Origin: Bdellovibrio sp.
GTDB taxonomy: Bacteria; Bdellovibrionota; Bdellovibrionia; Bdellovibrionales; UBA1609
DNA: 5,058 bases
NCBI GenBank assembly: GCA_003694355.1
Contig: RFKI01000186.1
Coordinates: 1-5,058 of the forward strand
Reading direction: 5' to 3'
Under the pieces are notes generated by a model, which was not told the origin of the DNA, made no database searches, and saw nothing but the letters and a program-made list of their open reading frames with translations. Positions within the stretch are counted from its first letter, which is position 1, and every line of letters begins with the position of its first letter. Of the stretch, positions 1 through 5,058 are shown piece by piece. A program made the translations under genes and the position numbers.

Positions 1-836
1 ATTAAGAGAGTGTCCAAGGCCGTAAAGGGTTTATTTGTTAATTTATAGTCAGGATGAAAGGCTGAAAAGTGAAGGGGGACATCTGGACCTAGATTATTTA
101 CAATCCATTTGGTCATTTCATTGAGTTCTTCTTTAGAGTCATTTTCTCCAGGAATTAACAAGGTTGTGATTTCAAACCAGACGGATGTTTCTTTTTTTAG
201 GTAGAGGAGGGTGTCTAAGACGGGCTGCAAATGCCCTGCACAGAGCTTTTGGTAAAACTTTTCACTAAAAGACTTAAGATCGATATTAGCGGCATCAATG
301 AATTCAAAAAAGGCAGGGCGTGCTTGCTCTGTGATATACCCCGCTGTGACGGCTACCGTCTTTATATTTTCCTGGTGACAAGCTTCGGCAACATCTTTGG
401 CATATTCATAGAAAATAACAGGGTCATTGTATGTGAAGGCGACAGAGCGACACCCATATTTTTTAGCTGTTTTGGCAATGGTTTCTGGTGATGCAGATTG
501 GCTCAGAGTCTCTATTTCTCGGGATTTGCTGATATCCCAATTTTGGCAAAATTTACAGGAAAGATTACACCCAGCTGTCCCAAAGGAAAAAGTGGGCGTT
601 CCTGGTAAAAAGTGGTTAAGAGGCTTTTTTTCAATAGGGTCAATGCAAAAACCGCTGGATAACCCGTAGGTGGTTAAAACCATTTGGTGATTTTGATTGG
701 CTCGAACATAACAAAGGCCTCTTTGTCCTTCTTTTAGTTTACAATATCGAGGACAAAGGTCACATTGGATGCGTCCATCATCAAGAGCATGCCAGAACTT
801 TCCAGAGACAGTGTGATTTTGTATAAGTTGTTCCAT
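1..836 (-). CDS. amrS: AmmeMemoRadiSam system radical SAM enzyme (3' end cut by window edge)
   Basis: Reading the minus strand from the ATG at 836-834 gives an open frame of 278 complete codons that runs off the left edge. The N-terminus has the cysteine cluster usual in this family (C25, C28, C32 and C42 in CDLCPRYC and GLCYVR). The radical SAM [4Fe-4S] motif follows at C90, C94 and C97 (GCNLSCKFCQNW). Other family landmarks are FTYNDPVIFYEYA near residue 134, VAVTAGYI and ANIDLKSF, then HFSAFHPDYKL close to the cut. Full-length relatives are about 330-350 residues, so some 50-70 residues are probably missing. Relatives resemble pyruvate formate-lyase activating enzymes, but the substrate of this branch is unknown. 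An in-frame TGA lies 30 bases before the ATG, so the start is well fixed. No Shine-Dalgarno sequence is visible (ACATTAACCTT precedes the ATG). The gene diverges from amrB, its expected partner. Confidence 0.93.
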   Translation of the reverse strand, partial: MEQLIQNHTVSGKFWHALDDGRIQCDLCPRYCKLKEGQRGLCYVRANQNHQMVLTTYGLSSGFCIDPIEKKPLNHFLPGTPTFSFGTAGCNLSCKFCQNWDISKSREIETLSQSASPETIAKTAKKYGCRSVAFTYNDPVIFYEYAKDVAEACHQENIKTVAVTAGYITEQARPAFFEFIDAANIDLKSFSEKFYQKLCAGHLQPVLDTLLYLKKETSVWFEITTLLIPGENDSKEELNEMTKWIVNNLGPDVPLHFSAFHPDYKLTNKPFTALDTLL

Positions 837-924
837 AAGGTTAATGTGTATGTGGCTTCGTTTTTGTCAATGTGGCACCTTGACAAAAGACAGAATGATT
901 TCAGTTTTAAAATGTTATGGAACA
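829..924. repeat. Outer inverted repeat covering both divergent start codons
   Basis: TGTTCCATAA at 829-838 is the exact reverse complement of TTATGGAACA at 915-924. Each arm contains the start codon of its gene: ATG 836-834 of amrS on the minus strand and ATG 917-919 of amrB on the plus strand. The dyad centre (876.5) almost coincides with that of the inner repeat (875). Both proteins therefore begin Met-Glu. The match is seen directly. Whether it reflects function, an inverted duplication of a promoter/start region, or partly chance is not known. Confidence 0.7.
862..888. promoter_or_regulatory. Inverted repeat with back-to-back TTGACA boxes: candidate divergent promoter/operator for amrS and amrBA
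   Basis: TTTTGTCAA (862-870) and TTGACAAAA (880-888) are a perfect 9-bp inverted repeat. The 9-base spacer TGTGGCACC is itself nearly symmetric (GTG facing CAC), so the whole 27 bases are a palindrome with one mismatched pair around a central G. The arms contain TTGACA facing amrB (880-885) and TTGACA facing amrS (870-865), both exact sigma-70 -35 consensus hexamers. The -10 side is weak: TTTAAA at 906-911 (20-base spacing) toward amrB, and only poor matches such as CACATT or CATTAA at 841-848 toward amrS. An alternative reading is an operator for a dimeric regulator. The palindrome is certain; the promoter role is inferred. Confidence 0.55.
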
Positions 925-1705
925 TTGTCGTCCGCCTGCTGTGGCAGGAACCTTTTATCCGTCTGACTCGAAAGTGTTACTCTCTATGGTCGAAGAGCTT
1001 TTAGAGAGAGCTCCACAGGTGAAACTGCCCTCGGTTCCTAAAGCTTTTATTGTTCCTCATGCTGGATATATTTATTCTGGGCCCATTGCTGCTAAGGCCT
1101 ATAAAATTTTATCTTCAATGAGAGAGCAAATAAATACGGTGGTTCTTATTGGGGCTTCTCATTATGTTTCGTTTGAGGGTTTGGCTCTTTCCAGGGAAAG
1201 CTGTTGGGAAACGCCTTTAGGTAGCGTGGATATTGATTTGGAGTTGCTTGAAAAAATAAAGGAAGATATTTTCGTTTTACCAGAAGCGCATCAGAAAGAG
1301 CACAGTTTGGAGGTGCAAATTCCTTTTCTTCAGGTTAGTTTACAAAAAAAATTTAAAATTTTGCCATTGATCACAGGAGGTCATTCGGCAGATAAAGTGG
1401 AAGTTGTTCTTGAAAAATTATGGGGACAGCCTGGTGTTTTTTTTCTGATTAGCTCTGATCTGAGTCATTATTTGCCTTATGAAATAGCTAAAGAAAAAGA
1501 CCTGGAAACTACAAGAAATATTCTAGCAAAAAATTATCAGGCTTTGTCTTATGAAGATGCCTGTGGGCGCACTCCCATTGTTGGTCTTTTAAAGTTTTTA
1601 AAAAACAGACAAGAAGAGGTTGTAGTGCTTGATGTAAAGAATTCAGGGGACATTACAGGGCTTAAGTCTGAAGTGGTTGGATATGGTGCTTATGCTGTTG
1701 TTTAA
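917..1705 (+). CDS. amrB: AmmeMemoRadiSam system protein B, MEMO-family protein
   Basis: This complete 262-residue protein has the usual length and motifs of the MEMO family: RPPAVAGTFYP at 5-15, VPHAGYIYSGP at 46-56, GASHYV at 79-84, EHSLEVQIPFLQ at 128-139, SSDLSHYLPY at 179-188 and ACGRTPI at 215-221. H48, H82 and C216 align with the residues that bind metal in human MEMO1 (H49, H81, C244), so a metal site is likely kept. The fold is related to extradiol (LigB-type) dioxygenases, but the reaction of bacterial members is unknown. The start is firm, since TAA lies in frame at 908-910 and no other start codon intervenes. No Shine-Dalgarno sequence is visible; TTTTAAAATGTT precedes the ATG. 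It heads a run with amrA and a DUF547 gene and diverges from amrS. The protein is probably cytoplasmic, with no signal peptide. Confidence 0.95.
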   Translation: MEHCRPPAVAGTFYPSDSKVLLSMVEELLERAPQVKLPSVPKAFIVPHAGYIYSGPIAAKAYKILSSMREQINTVVLIGASHYVSFEGLALSRESCWETPLGSVDIDLELLEKIKEDIFVLPEAHQKEHSLEVQIPFLQVSLQKKFKILPLITGGHSADKVEVVLEKLWGQPGVFFLISSDLSHYLPYEIAKEKDLETTRNILAKNYQALSYEDACGRTPIVGLLKFLKNRQEEVVVLDVKNSGDITGLKSEVVGYGAYAVV

Positions 1706-1706
1706 T

Positions 1707-1710
1707 AGGA
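1707..1710 (+). promoter_or_regulatory. Ribosome binding site of amrA
   Basis: AGGA lies 7 bases before the ATG at 1718 and directly after the amrB stop codon (TAA 1703-1705). It supports 1718 rather than the in-frame ATG at 1724 as the amrA start. Confidence 0.65.
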
Positions 1711-1717
1711 AAATTTT

Positions 1718-2296
1718 ATGGAGATGAAAGAAGAAAGTGCTATAGAGAGTTTAAAACAAAAACTCTTTCAACATAAGGACCTTCTTTTAAAGGTGGCCAG
1801 AGAGGCTATTTTTGAAAAAAAAGTAACCCCTTCTCTTCAAAATGTTCCTTCTTTTTTATTAGAGCCCATGGCAACTTTTGTGACTTTGGAAAAAAATGGT
1901 CATCTTCGAGGATGCATTGGTTCTTTAGAGGCTCATCAACCGTTGATCTTAGATATTGCGCAGAATGCTTACAATGCAGCTTATAAAGACCCGCGTTTTC
2001 CTCCCGTAAGTTCTAAAGAGTTTGATCAGCTTTCTATAAGCATTTCAGTGTTGACCCCTCCGCAGCCCTTACCTGTTTCTTCTGAAGAAGAGCTTATACA
2101 AGCTCTTGTCCCCTTTCGGGATGGAGTTATTTTACAAAAAGGGTGGAGGCGGGGAACTTTTTTACCATCCGTTTGGGAGAGCTTGCCTCAACCTGTGGAT
2201 TTTGTGAAGCATTTAAAAGTGAAGGCTGGGTTATCTCAAGAGCCGTGGACTCCAGACATTAAGGTCTTTACTTATAGAACCATCGTGTTAAAGTGA
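1718..2296 (+). CDS. amrA: AmmeMemoRadiSam system protein A, AMMECR1-domain protein
   Basis: This complete 192-residue protein is about the normal length for bacterial and archaeal AMMECR1-domain proteins. The hallmark hexapeptide region LRGCIGS is at residues 63-69. Further landmarks are IAQNAYNAAYKDPRFPPV at 80-97, LSISISVLTPP at 105-115, FRDGVILQKGWRRGTFLPSVWE at 133-154 and a C-terminal FVKHLKVKAGL around 162-172. The human homologue is linked to the AMME contiguous gene syndrome. The molecular function is unknown in all domains of life, although the invariant LRGCIG segment has been proposed as an active or binding site. The gene lies 12 bases after amrB with its own AGGA ribosome site, so the two are almost surely co-transcribed. 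It has no signal peptide or membrane segment and is probably cytoplasmic. Confidence 0.95.
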   Translation: MEMKEESAIESLKQKLFQHKDLLLKVAREAIFEKKVTPSLQNVPSFLLEPMATFVTLEKNGHLRGCIGSLEAHQPLILDIAQNAYNAAYKDPRFPPVSSKEFDQLSISISVLTPPQPLPVSSEEELIQALVPFRDGVILQKGWRRGTFLPSVWESLPQPVDFVKHLKVKAGLSQEPWTPDIKVFTYRTIVLK

Positions 2297-2306
2297 GAAG
2301 ATACTT

Positions 2307-2312
2307 GAGGGG
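2307..2312 (+). promoter_or_regulatory. Ribosome binding site of the DUF547 gene
   Basis: GAGGGG lies 5 bases before the ATG at 2318. A TGA in frame with that ATG at 2306-2308 overlaps it, so no longer start is possible. It lies wholly in the 21-base gap after amrA, which supports translation from a shared mRNA. Confidence 0.65.
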
Positions 2313-2317
2313 GGCTT

Positions 2318-3118
2318 ATGTTATATCAAGCTTTCTTTTTTCTTGTTGCTTTGTTAACAGGAGTTACAAGTTGGTCTTTTGATCACTCTCATGCTTTATG
2401 GGATCAAATTTTAAAGAAAAATGTAGTTTTGATTCGAGGAGGGCAGGCTTCTCGTTTTAAGTATGGGCAGGTCAATCGTCAAAAGCTGGAAAAGTACATT
2501 AATGCTTCTCTAGCTGTGAAGAAAGTAGAGTTTGATCAGTGGAACAAGAATCAGCAATTGGCTTATTTTTTTAATCTATATAATGCCCTAACGATTAAGC
2601 TAGTTTTAACGAAATACCCTCACCTTAAATCTATTAAGGATTTAAGAGAAGGATTTCCTTTTTTCCGGTCTCCGTGGAAAAGAAAGTTTTTTACTCTTTT
2701 TGGAGAAAAGGCTTATTTGGATAAAATTGAACATGAGTTAGTTCGAGAAAGTCATCACTATAATGAACCTCGAGTGCATTTTGCTTTTAACTGTGCTTCA
2801 GTGGGGTGTCCAGCCTTACAAAAAGAGGCTTTTGTGGCAAATCGTTTGGACCAACAATTAGAGCATGCCGTAAGGCTTTTTTTATCGGATCGAGAAAGAA
2901 ATCGATATAATTCGCAAAAAAACACTTTAGAAGTTTCCAAGATTTTTGATTGGTACGGAGATGATTTTAAAAAAGGAAAATATGGCTCTCTAAGGAATTT
3001 CTTTGCTCAGTATGCTGAAGAGCTGGCATCTCACCCATCGGAGGTGCCAGCCATTAAATCAAAAAAATGGTCTTTAGATTTTTTGCCTTATGATTGGTCG
3101 TTAAATAAGGCAGAATGA
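2318..3118 (+). CDS. DUF547-domain protein, probably exported
   Basis: This complete 266-residue protein carries the DUF547 signature in order: AYFFNLYNALTIKLV at 82-96, SPWK at 118-121, YLDKIEHELVR at 133-143, EPRVHFAFNCASVGCPAL at 150-167 (His154, Cys159 and Cys164 are the obvious conserved candidates) and VSKIFDWYGDDF at 206-217. The biochemical role of DUF547 is unknown. Residues 5-18 form a hydrophobic stretch that looks like a short Sec signal peptide, with possible cleavage after VTS (18) or SWS (20). It is atypical because the n-region (MLYQ) has no Lys or Arg; a single N-terminal anchor is the alternative. The mature part is Lys/Arg-rich near its end. It follows amrA after 21 bases and is probably the last gene of that operon. 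Its stop is 10 bases from the stop of the convergent regulator gene. Confidence 0.9.
   Translation: MLYQAFFFLVALLTGVTSWSFDHSHALWDQILKKNVVLIRGGQASRFKYGQVNRQKLEKYINASLAVKKVEFDQWNKNQQLAYFFNLYNALTIKLVLTKYPHLKSIKDLREGFPFFRSPWKRKFFTLFGEKAYLDKIEHELVRESHHYNEPRVHFAFNCASVGCPALQKEAFVANRLDQQLEHAVRLFLSDRERNRYNSQKNTLEVSKIFDWYGDDFKKGKYGSLRNFFAQYAEELASHPSEVPAIKSKKWSLDFLPYDWSLNKAE
3022..3051. repeat. Strong hairpin inside the 3' end of the DUF547 gene
   Basis: GCTGGCATCTC (3022-3032) and GAGGTGCCAGC (3041-3051) form an 11-bp stem with one G-U type pair and an 8-base loop (ACCCATCG). It lies within the codons for ELASHPSEVPA. No T-run follows on either strand, so it is not a classical intrinsic terminator. 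It may stabilise the 3' end of the DUF547 mRNA or impede convergent transcription; that is inference. Confidence 0.5.
3084..3112. terminator. Weak candidate dyad between the convergent gene ends
   Basis: TGCCTTAT (3084-3091) pairs with ATAAGGCA (3105-3112), an 8-bp stem with a 13-base loop that ends four bases before the DUF547 stop codon. On the plus strand it is followed by GAATGATATTCTTTAATT, which is U-rich but not a proper U-tract. On the minus strand it is followed by A residues. It is the best terminator-like structure near the two facing stops, but it is weak, and Rho-dependent termination is equally possible. Confidence 0.25.
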
Positions 3119-3128
3119 TATTCTTTAA

Positions 3129-4550
3129 TTAAGTATGAGCTGAGCGATGTCTGTGGTGAGGAATGAGGTCTGGCGGTGGCTTAAGGCCTTTCTTTTTGAT
3201 TTTTTCCACGAGGGTTGTTCGATTTAATCTTAAAAGAATAGCGGCTTGGTTGCGGTTCCATCCGGTTTTTTCAAGAGCCTTTAGAATGAGTTTGTTTTCG
3301 AAGGCGTCAACAGCCGAATTGAAATCTAATCCTTCTTCAGGAAAAATATCATCAGACGCCGTAATAGAGGTGTGTTGTTCCCCTTTGTATTTGGATGGTA
3401 GGTCATTGACATCAATGATACCAACTCCCTTTAAAATAGCCAGGCGCTCAACAAGGTTTTCAAGCTCTCGAATATTTCCAGGCCAAGAGTAATCCATTAA
3501 ATATTTTAGAGCTTCTTGGGAGATGCCTTTGATGCTTTGCCCTTTAGTCTTATTGAAGTGCTGAATAAAGTGATGAAGCAAGAGAGGAATATCACTTTTT
3601 CTTTCCCTTAAGCTGGGAATTTCTATGGGAATCACATTGAGGCGATAGTAAAGGTCTTCTCTAAAGCGACCTTCTTTAACCTCTTTTTCAAGGTTTTTGT
3701 TTGTAGCTGCAATAACGCGGACATCACATGTAACAGTTTTTGTACTACCGACGGGTTCGAATTTCCGTTCTTGTAAAACTCGTAAGAGTTTTACCTGAAG
3801 AGAAAGGGGCATTTCAGCAATTTCATCAAGGAATATGGTGCCGTTATCAGCCATTTCAAAGCGTCCTATTCGGTTTTGTGTGGCTCCTGTAAAAGCTCCT
3901 TTGACGTGGCCAAAGAGCTCACTTTCCATCAGCTCGGCAGGGATGGCTCCACAATTAATGGGAACAAAGGGGTTGTTTGCTTGTGGAGAGTTGAAATGAA
4001 TGGCTTTAGCCACAAGCTCTTTTCCTGTACCACTTTCTCCTGTAATAAGAACCGTTGAGCTCGATGATGAAACTCGTTCTATAAGCTCCAAGACTCTTGT
4101 AATAGCTGGACTTTTTCCGATGATGTTTTCAAAGTGATATTTTTGATAAAGTGCTTTTTTTAAAACTTCATTTTCTTTTTTAAGCTGGCTTTGCATCAGA
4201 AGAGTGTCTACAAGATGTAGAATTTCTTCTAGATTAAAAGGTTTAGTTACAAAATGAGCAGCACCCTTTTGGGTTGCTTTAATGGCTAGCTCAATGGTTC
4301 CAAACCCAGTGAGTATAAGGACTTGGCAGTGAGGGTGATAACTTTTAAGTTGAGTCATGAGATCAATGCCATCTCCATCGGGAAGGCGTAGGTCAATTAA
4401 AGCCAAATCCAGTTTTTTGCCAGTTTGTCCGAGCAATAAAGCTTCTTTAACGTTACTGGCAGTGATCACTTGGTACCCTTTTCCATCAAGAGCTCGAAAA
4501 AGGGCTGTTCGAAGACTCGTTTCATCATCGACGACAAGAATACGTTGCAT
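3129..4550 (-). CDS. NtrC-family sigma-54-dependent response regulator
   Basis: This complete protein has 473 residues from the ATG at 4550-4548. The receiver domain (1-120) has the acidic pair D8/D9, phospho-acceptor D53, T81 and K103. The AAA+ sigma-54 interaction domain (about 143-370) has Walker A GESGTGKE at 171-178, an intact GAFTGA loop at 218-223, Walker B IFLDE at 239-243, the arginine-finger region [10 protein letters not shown] at 296-305 and [10 protein letters not shown] at 356-365. A Fis-type helix-turn-helix lies at about 432-455 ([20 protein letters not shown]), followed by a His/Arg-rich tail (HHRHRSAHT). It should bind DNA upstream of sigma-54 promoters and open them by ATP hydrolysis when phosphorylated. 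A start at 4634 would add 28 residues, but that ATG lies inside a -10 box, whereas a strong Shine-Dalgarno precedes 4550. It follows the kinase-like gene. Its targets cannot be read from the sequence, so the paralogue name is left open. Confidence 0.95.
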   Translation of the reverse strand: MQRILVVDDETSLRTALFRALDGKGYQVITASNVKEALLLGQTGKKLDLALIDLRLPDGDGIDLMTQLKSYHPHCQVLILTGFGTIELAIKATQKGAAHFVTKPFNLEEILHLVDTLLMQSQLKKENEVLKKALYQKYHFENIIGKSPAITRVLELIERVSSSSSTVLITGESGTGKELVAKAIHFNSPQANNPFVPINCGAIPAELMESELFGHVKGAFTGATQNRIGRFEMADNGTIFLDEIAEMPLSLQVKLLRVLQERKFEPVGSTKTVTCDVRVIAATNKNLEKEVKEGRFREDLYYRLNVIPIEIPSLRERKSDIPLLLHHFIQHFNKTKGQSIKGISQEALKYLMDYSWPGNIRELENLVERLAILKGVGIIDVNDLPSKYKGEQHTSITASDDIFPEEGLDFNSAVDAFENKLILKALEKTGWNRNQAAILLRLNRTTLVEKIKKKGLKPPPDLIPHHRHRSAHT

Positions 4551-4553
4551 AGG

Positions 4554-4564
4554 CCTTCCTTCCT
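4554..4564 (-). promoter_or_regulatory. Ribosome binding site that fixes the response regulator start
   Basis: On the minus strand AGGAAGGAAGG precedes the ATG at 4550. The AGGAAGG part (4564-4558) is 7 bases from the start codon. This, together with [10 protein letters not shown] being the usual beginning of a receiver domain, selects 4550 over the upstream in-frame ATG at 4634. Confidence 0.8.
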
Positions 4565-4632
4565 GGTTTTTGGCTTCTCCTTCGTGGAGAGCAGGGATGG
4601 CGGTGTTGCTTTGAAATGCCCTCCCACACTTC

Positions 4633-4662
4633 ATTCTAGGAAGAGCCTCTCTGAAGTGTCAA
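4633..4662 (-). promoter_or_regulatory. Sigma-70-type promoter for the response regulator gene
   Basis: On the minus strand TTGACA (4662-4657) and TAGAAT (4638-4633) are separated by 18 bases: a perfect -35 and a 5-of-6 -10. Transcription would start near 4626, giving an untranslated leader of roughly 75 bases before the ATG at 4550. The -35 box overlaps the stop codon of the kinase-like gene (TGA 4661-4659), so this would be a second promoter inside the kinase-regulator unit. The upstream ATG at 4634 overlaps the -10 box and so cannot be translated from this transcript. The motif match is direct; activity is inferred. Confidence 0.65.
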
Positions 4663-5058
4663 ATTTCCCCGTCAAAAACTTGGCTTTGAGACTTGAAATC
4701 TGGACGTTGAAAAGAAATTTTTGCCGTTATTTTCTGAGAGGTCTGGGAAGAAAGTTCAAGGATTCCACGATGCGAAGCAAATATGCGATGAGCCATGGAG
4801 AGCCCAAGGCTTAGATGGAGCTGGGCGCCAAACTGGGATTGGAAAGAAGAAAGAGGGGCTGAAATCAGAATAGATACGGTGGAAGGAGAGTCTTCTTTGA
4901 CGTCCAGGTCAATGGCCATATTTTGTCGTTCTTCAGGGCTGAGCTCAGAGATCAAAGACTGAAAGAGTTTACAAAAGGCTTGAGAAATTTGTTGCGAAAA
5001 ACCAGTTATAAAAATTTCTTGTGGAGGTTCTTGAAAGTTCCATTGAATGCCGTAAGGG
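4659..5058 (-). CDS. C-terminus of a histidine-kinase-like protein with a degenerate ATP-binding domain (5' part outside window)
   Basis: The open frame enters from the right edge and gives 132 complete residues before TGA; no start codon need be sought here. LGLSMAHRIFASHRGILEL (residues 84-102 of the visible part) matches the C-terminal part of HATPase_c domains (GLGLS...I...HGG.L.V). The expected order upstream is there, but key residues are not. ISQAFCKLFQSLI (24-36) occupies the N-box place with Lys30 and Ser34 where asparagines are expected. SILISAPLSSF (62-72) occupies the G1 place without DxGxG. HLSLGLS (81-87) has only part of the GTGLGLS G2 motif. It is therefore probably a sensor kinase relative with weak or no ATP binding, or a very divergent one. 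Its place directly before the response regulator supports a two-component pair. The sensor and dimerisation domains are not visible. Confidence 0.7.
   Translation of the reverse strand, partial: PYGIQWNFQEPPQEIFITGFSQQISQAFCKLFQSLISELSPEERQNMAIDLDVKEDSPSTVSILISAPLSSFQSQFGAQLHLSLGLSMAHRIFASHRGILELSSQTSQKITAKISFQRPDFKSQSQVFDGEI

Noticed and set aside
231..669. Plus-strand open frames across the amrS region
   Set aside because: They lie antisense to the radical SAM gene, overlap each other, and have no recognisable motifs.
873..888. Sigma-54 (-24/-12) promoter in the amrS/amrB gap, suggested by an exact TGGCAC at 873-878 and the NtrC-type regulator nearby
   Set aside because: The -12 element is missing: the position where TTGCA and its GC pair should lie reads CAAAA. 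TGGCAC is explained by the centre of the palindrome.
734..925. 63-codon open frame on the minus strand overlapping the starts of amrS and amrB
   Set aside because: It overlaps amrS in another frame and has no family resemblance; the amrS frame carries all the conserved motifs.
1344..1822. Homopolymer tracts (A8 at 1344-1351, T8 at 1437-1444, A8 at 1815-1822) as programmed frameshift or phase-variation sites
   Set aside because: The amrB and amrA frames read through all three with family motifs kept on both sides, and such tracts are expected in A+T-rich coding DNA.
4551..4634. N-terminal extension of the response regulator to the ATG at 4634 (28 extra residues)
   Set aside because: The ATG is part of a TAGAAT -10 box, the added residues are not receiver-domain sequence, and a strong Shine-Dalgarno sits right before the ATG at 4550.
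1..5058. tRNA or rRNA genes, CRISPR arrays, insertion sequences, riboswitches or an unknown defence locus
   Set aside because: Coding genes fill nearly the whole window. I saw no clustered direct repeats, transposase motifs, RNA gene hallmarks or defence-type domains.

Overview
The window is from an A+T-rich genome, most likely of a Gram-negative bacterium. A NtrC-type sigma-54 activator and a DUF547 protein with a probable Sec signal peptide point that way. No marker here fixes the phylum; a deltaproteobacterial-type or related lineage is only a guess. All coding frames are intact, and the window is densely packed with no gene-free stretch over 300 bases.

Left part (1-2296): a complete AmmeMemoRadiSam gene set, a conserved three-gene association of unknown biochemical function. 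A radical SAM enzyme gene (amrS, minus strand, cut by the left edge) diverges from amrB (MEMO family), which is followed after 12 bases by amrA (AMMECR1 family). The 80-base divergent intergenic region (837-916) has an unusual architecture. A perfect 9-bp inverted repeat carries two back-to-back TTGACA hexamers, and it sits inside a second, 10-bp inverted repeat that covers both start codons. The two dyads share almost the same centre. Neither amrS nor amrB has a visible Shine-Dalgarno sequence, whereas the other three complete gene starts in the window do.

Middle (2318-3118): a DUF547 protein with a probable N-terminal signal peptide follows amrA after 21 bases. It looks like the last gene of an amrB-amrA-DUF547 operon. 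Its end faces the end of the response regulator gene with only 10 bases between the two stop codons. Two dyads lie in its last 100 bases, but there is no classical terminator with a T-run.

Right part (3129-5058, minus strand): a two-component pair. The upstream gene, cut by the right edge, encodes the C-terminus of a histidine-kinase-like protein. Its ATP-binding domain keeps the LGLS...H.G region but seems to have lost the N-box asparagines and the G1 motif. Then comes a complete NtrC-family sigma-54-dependent response regulator with receiver, AAA+ (GAFTGA intact) and Fis-type HTH domains. A good sigma-70-type promoter (TTGACA, 18 bases, TAGAAT) overlaps the kinase stop codon, so the regulator can probably be made independently. 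The promoter also shows that the regulator starts at 4550, not at the farther upstream ATG at 4634.

The most noteworthy points are the nested-dyad divergent control region of the AmmeMemoRadiSam genes, the co-transcribed exported DUF547 protein, and the degenerate kinase ATPase domain beside a fully canonical regulator.
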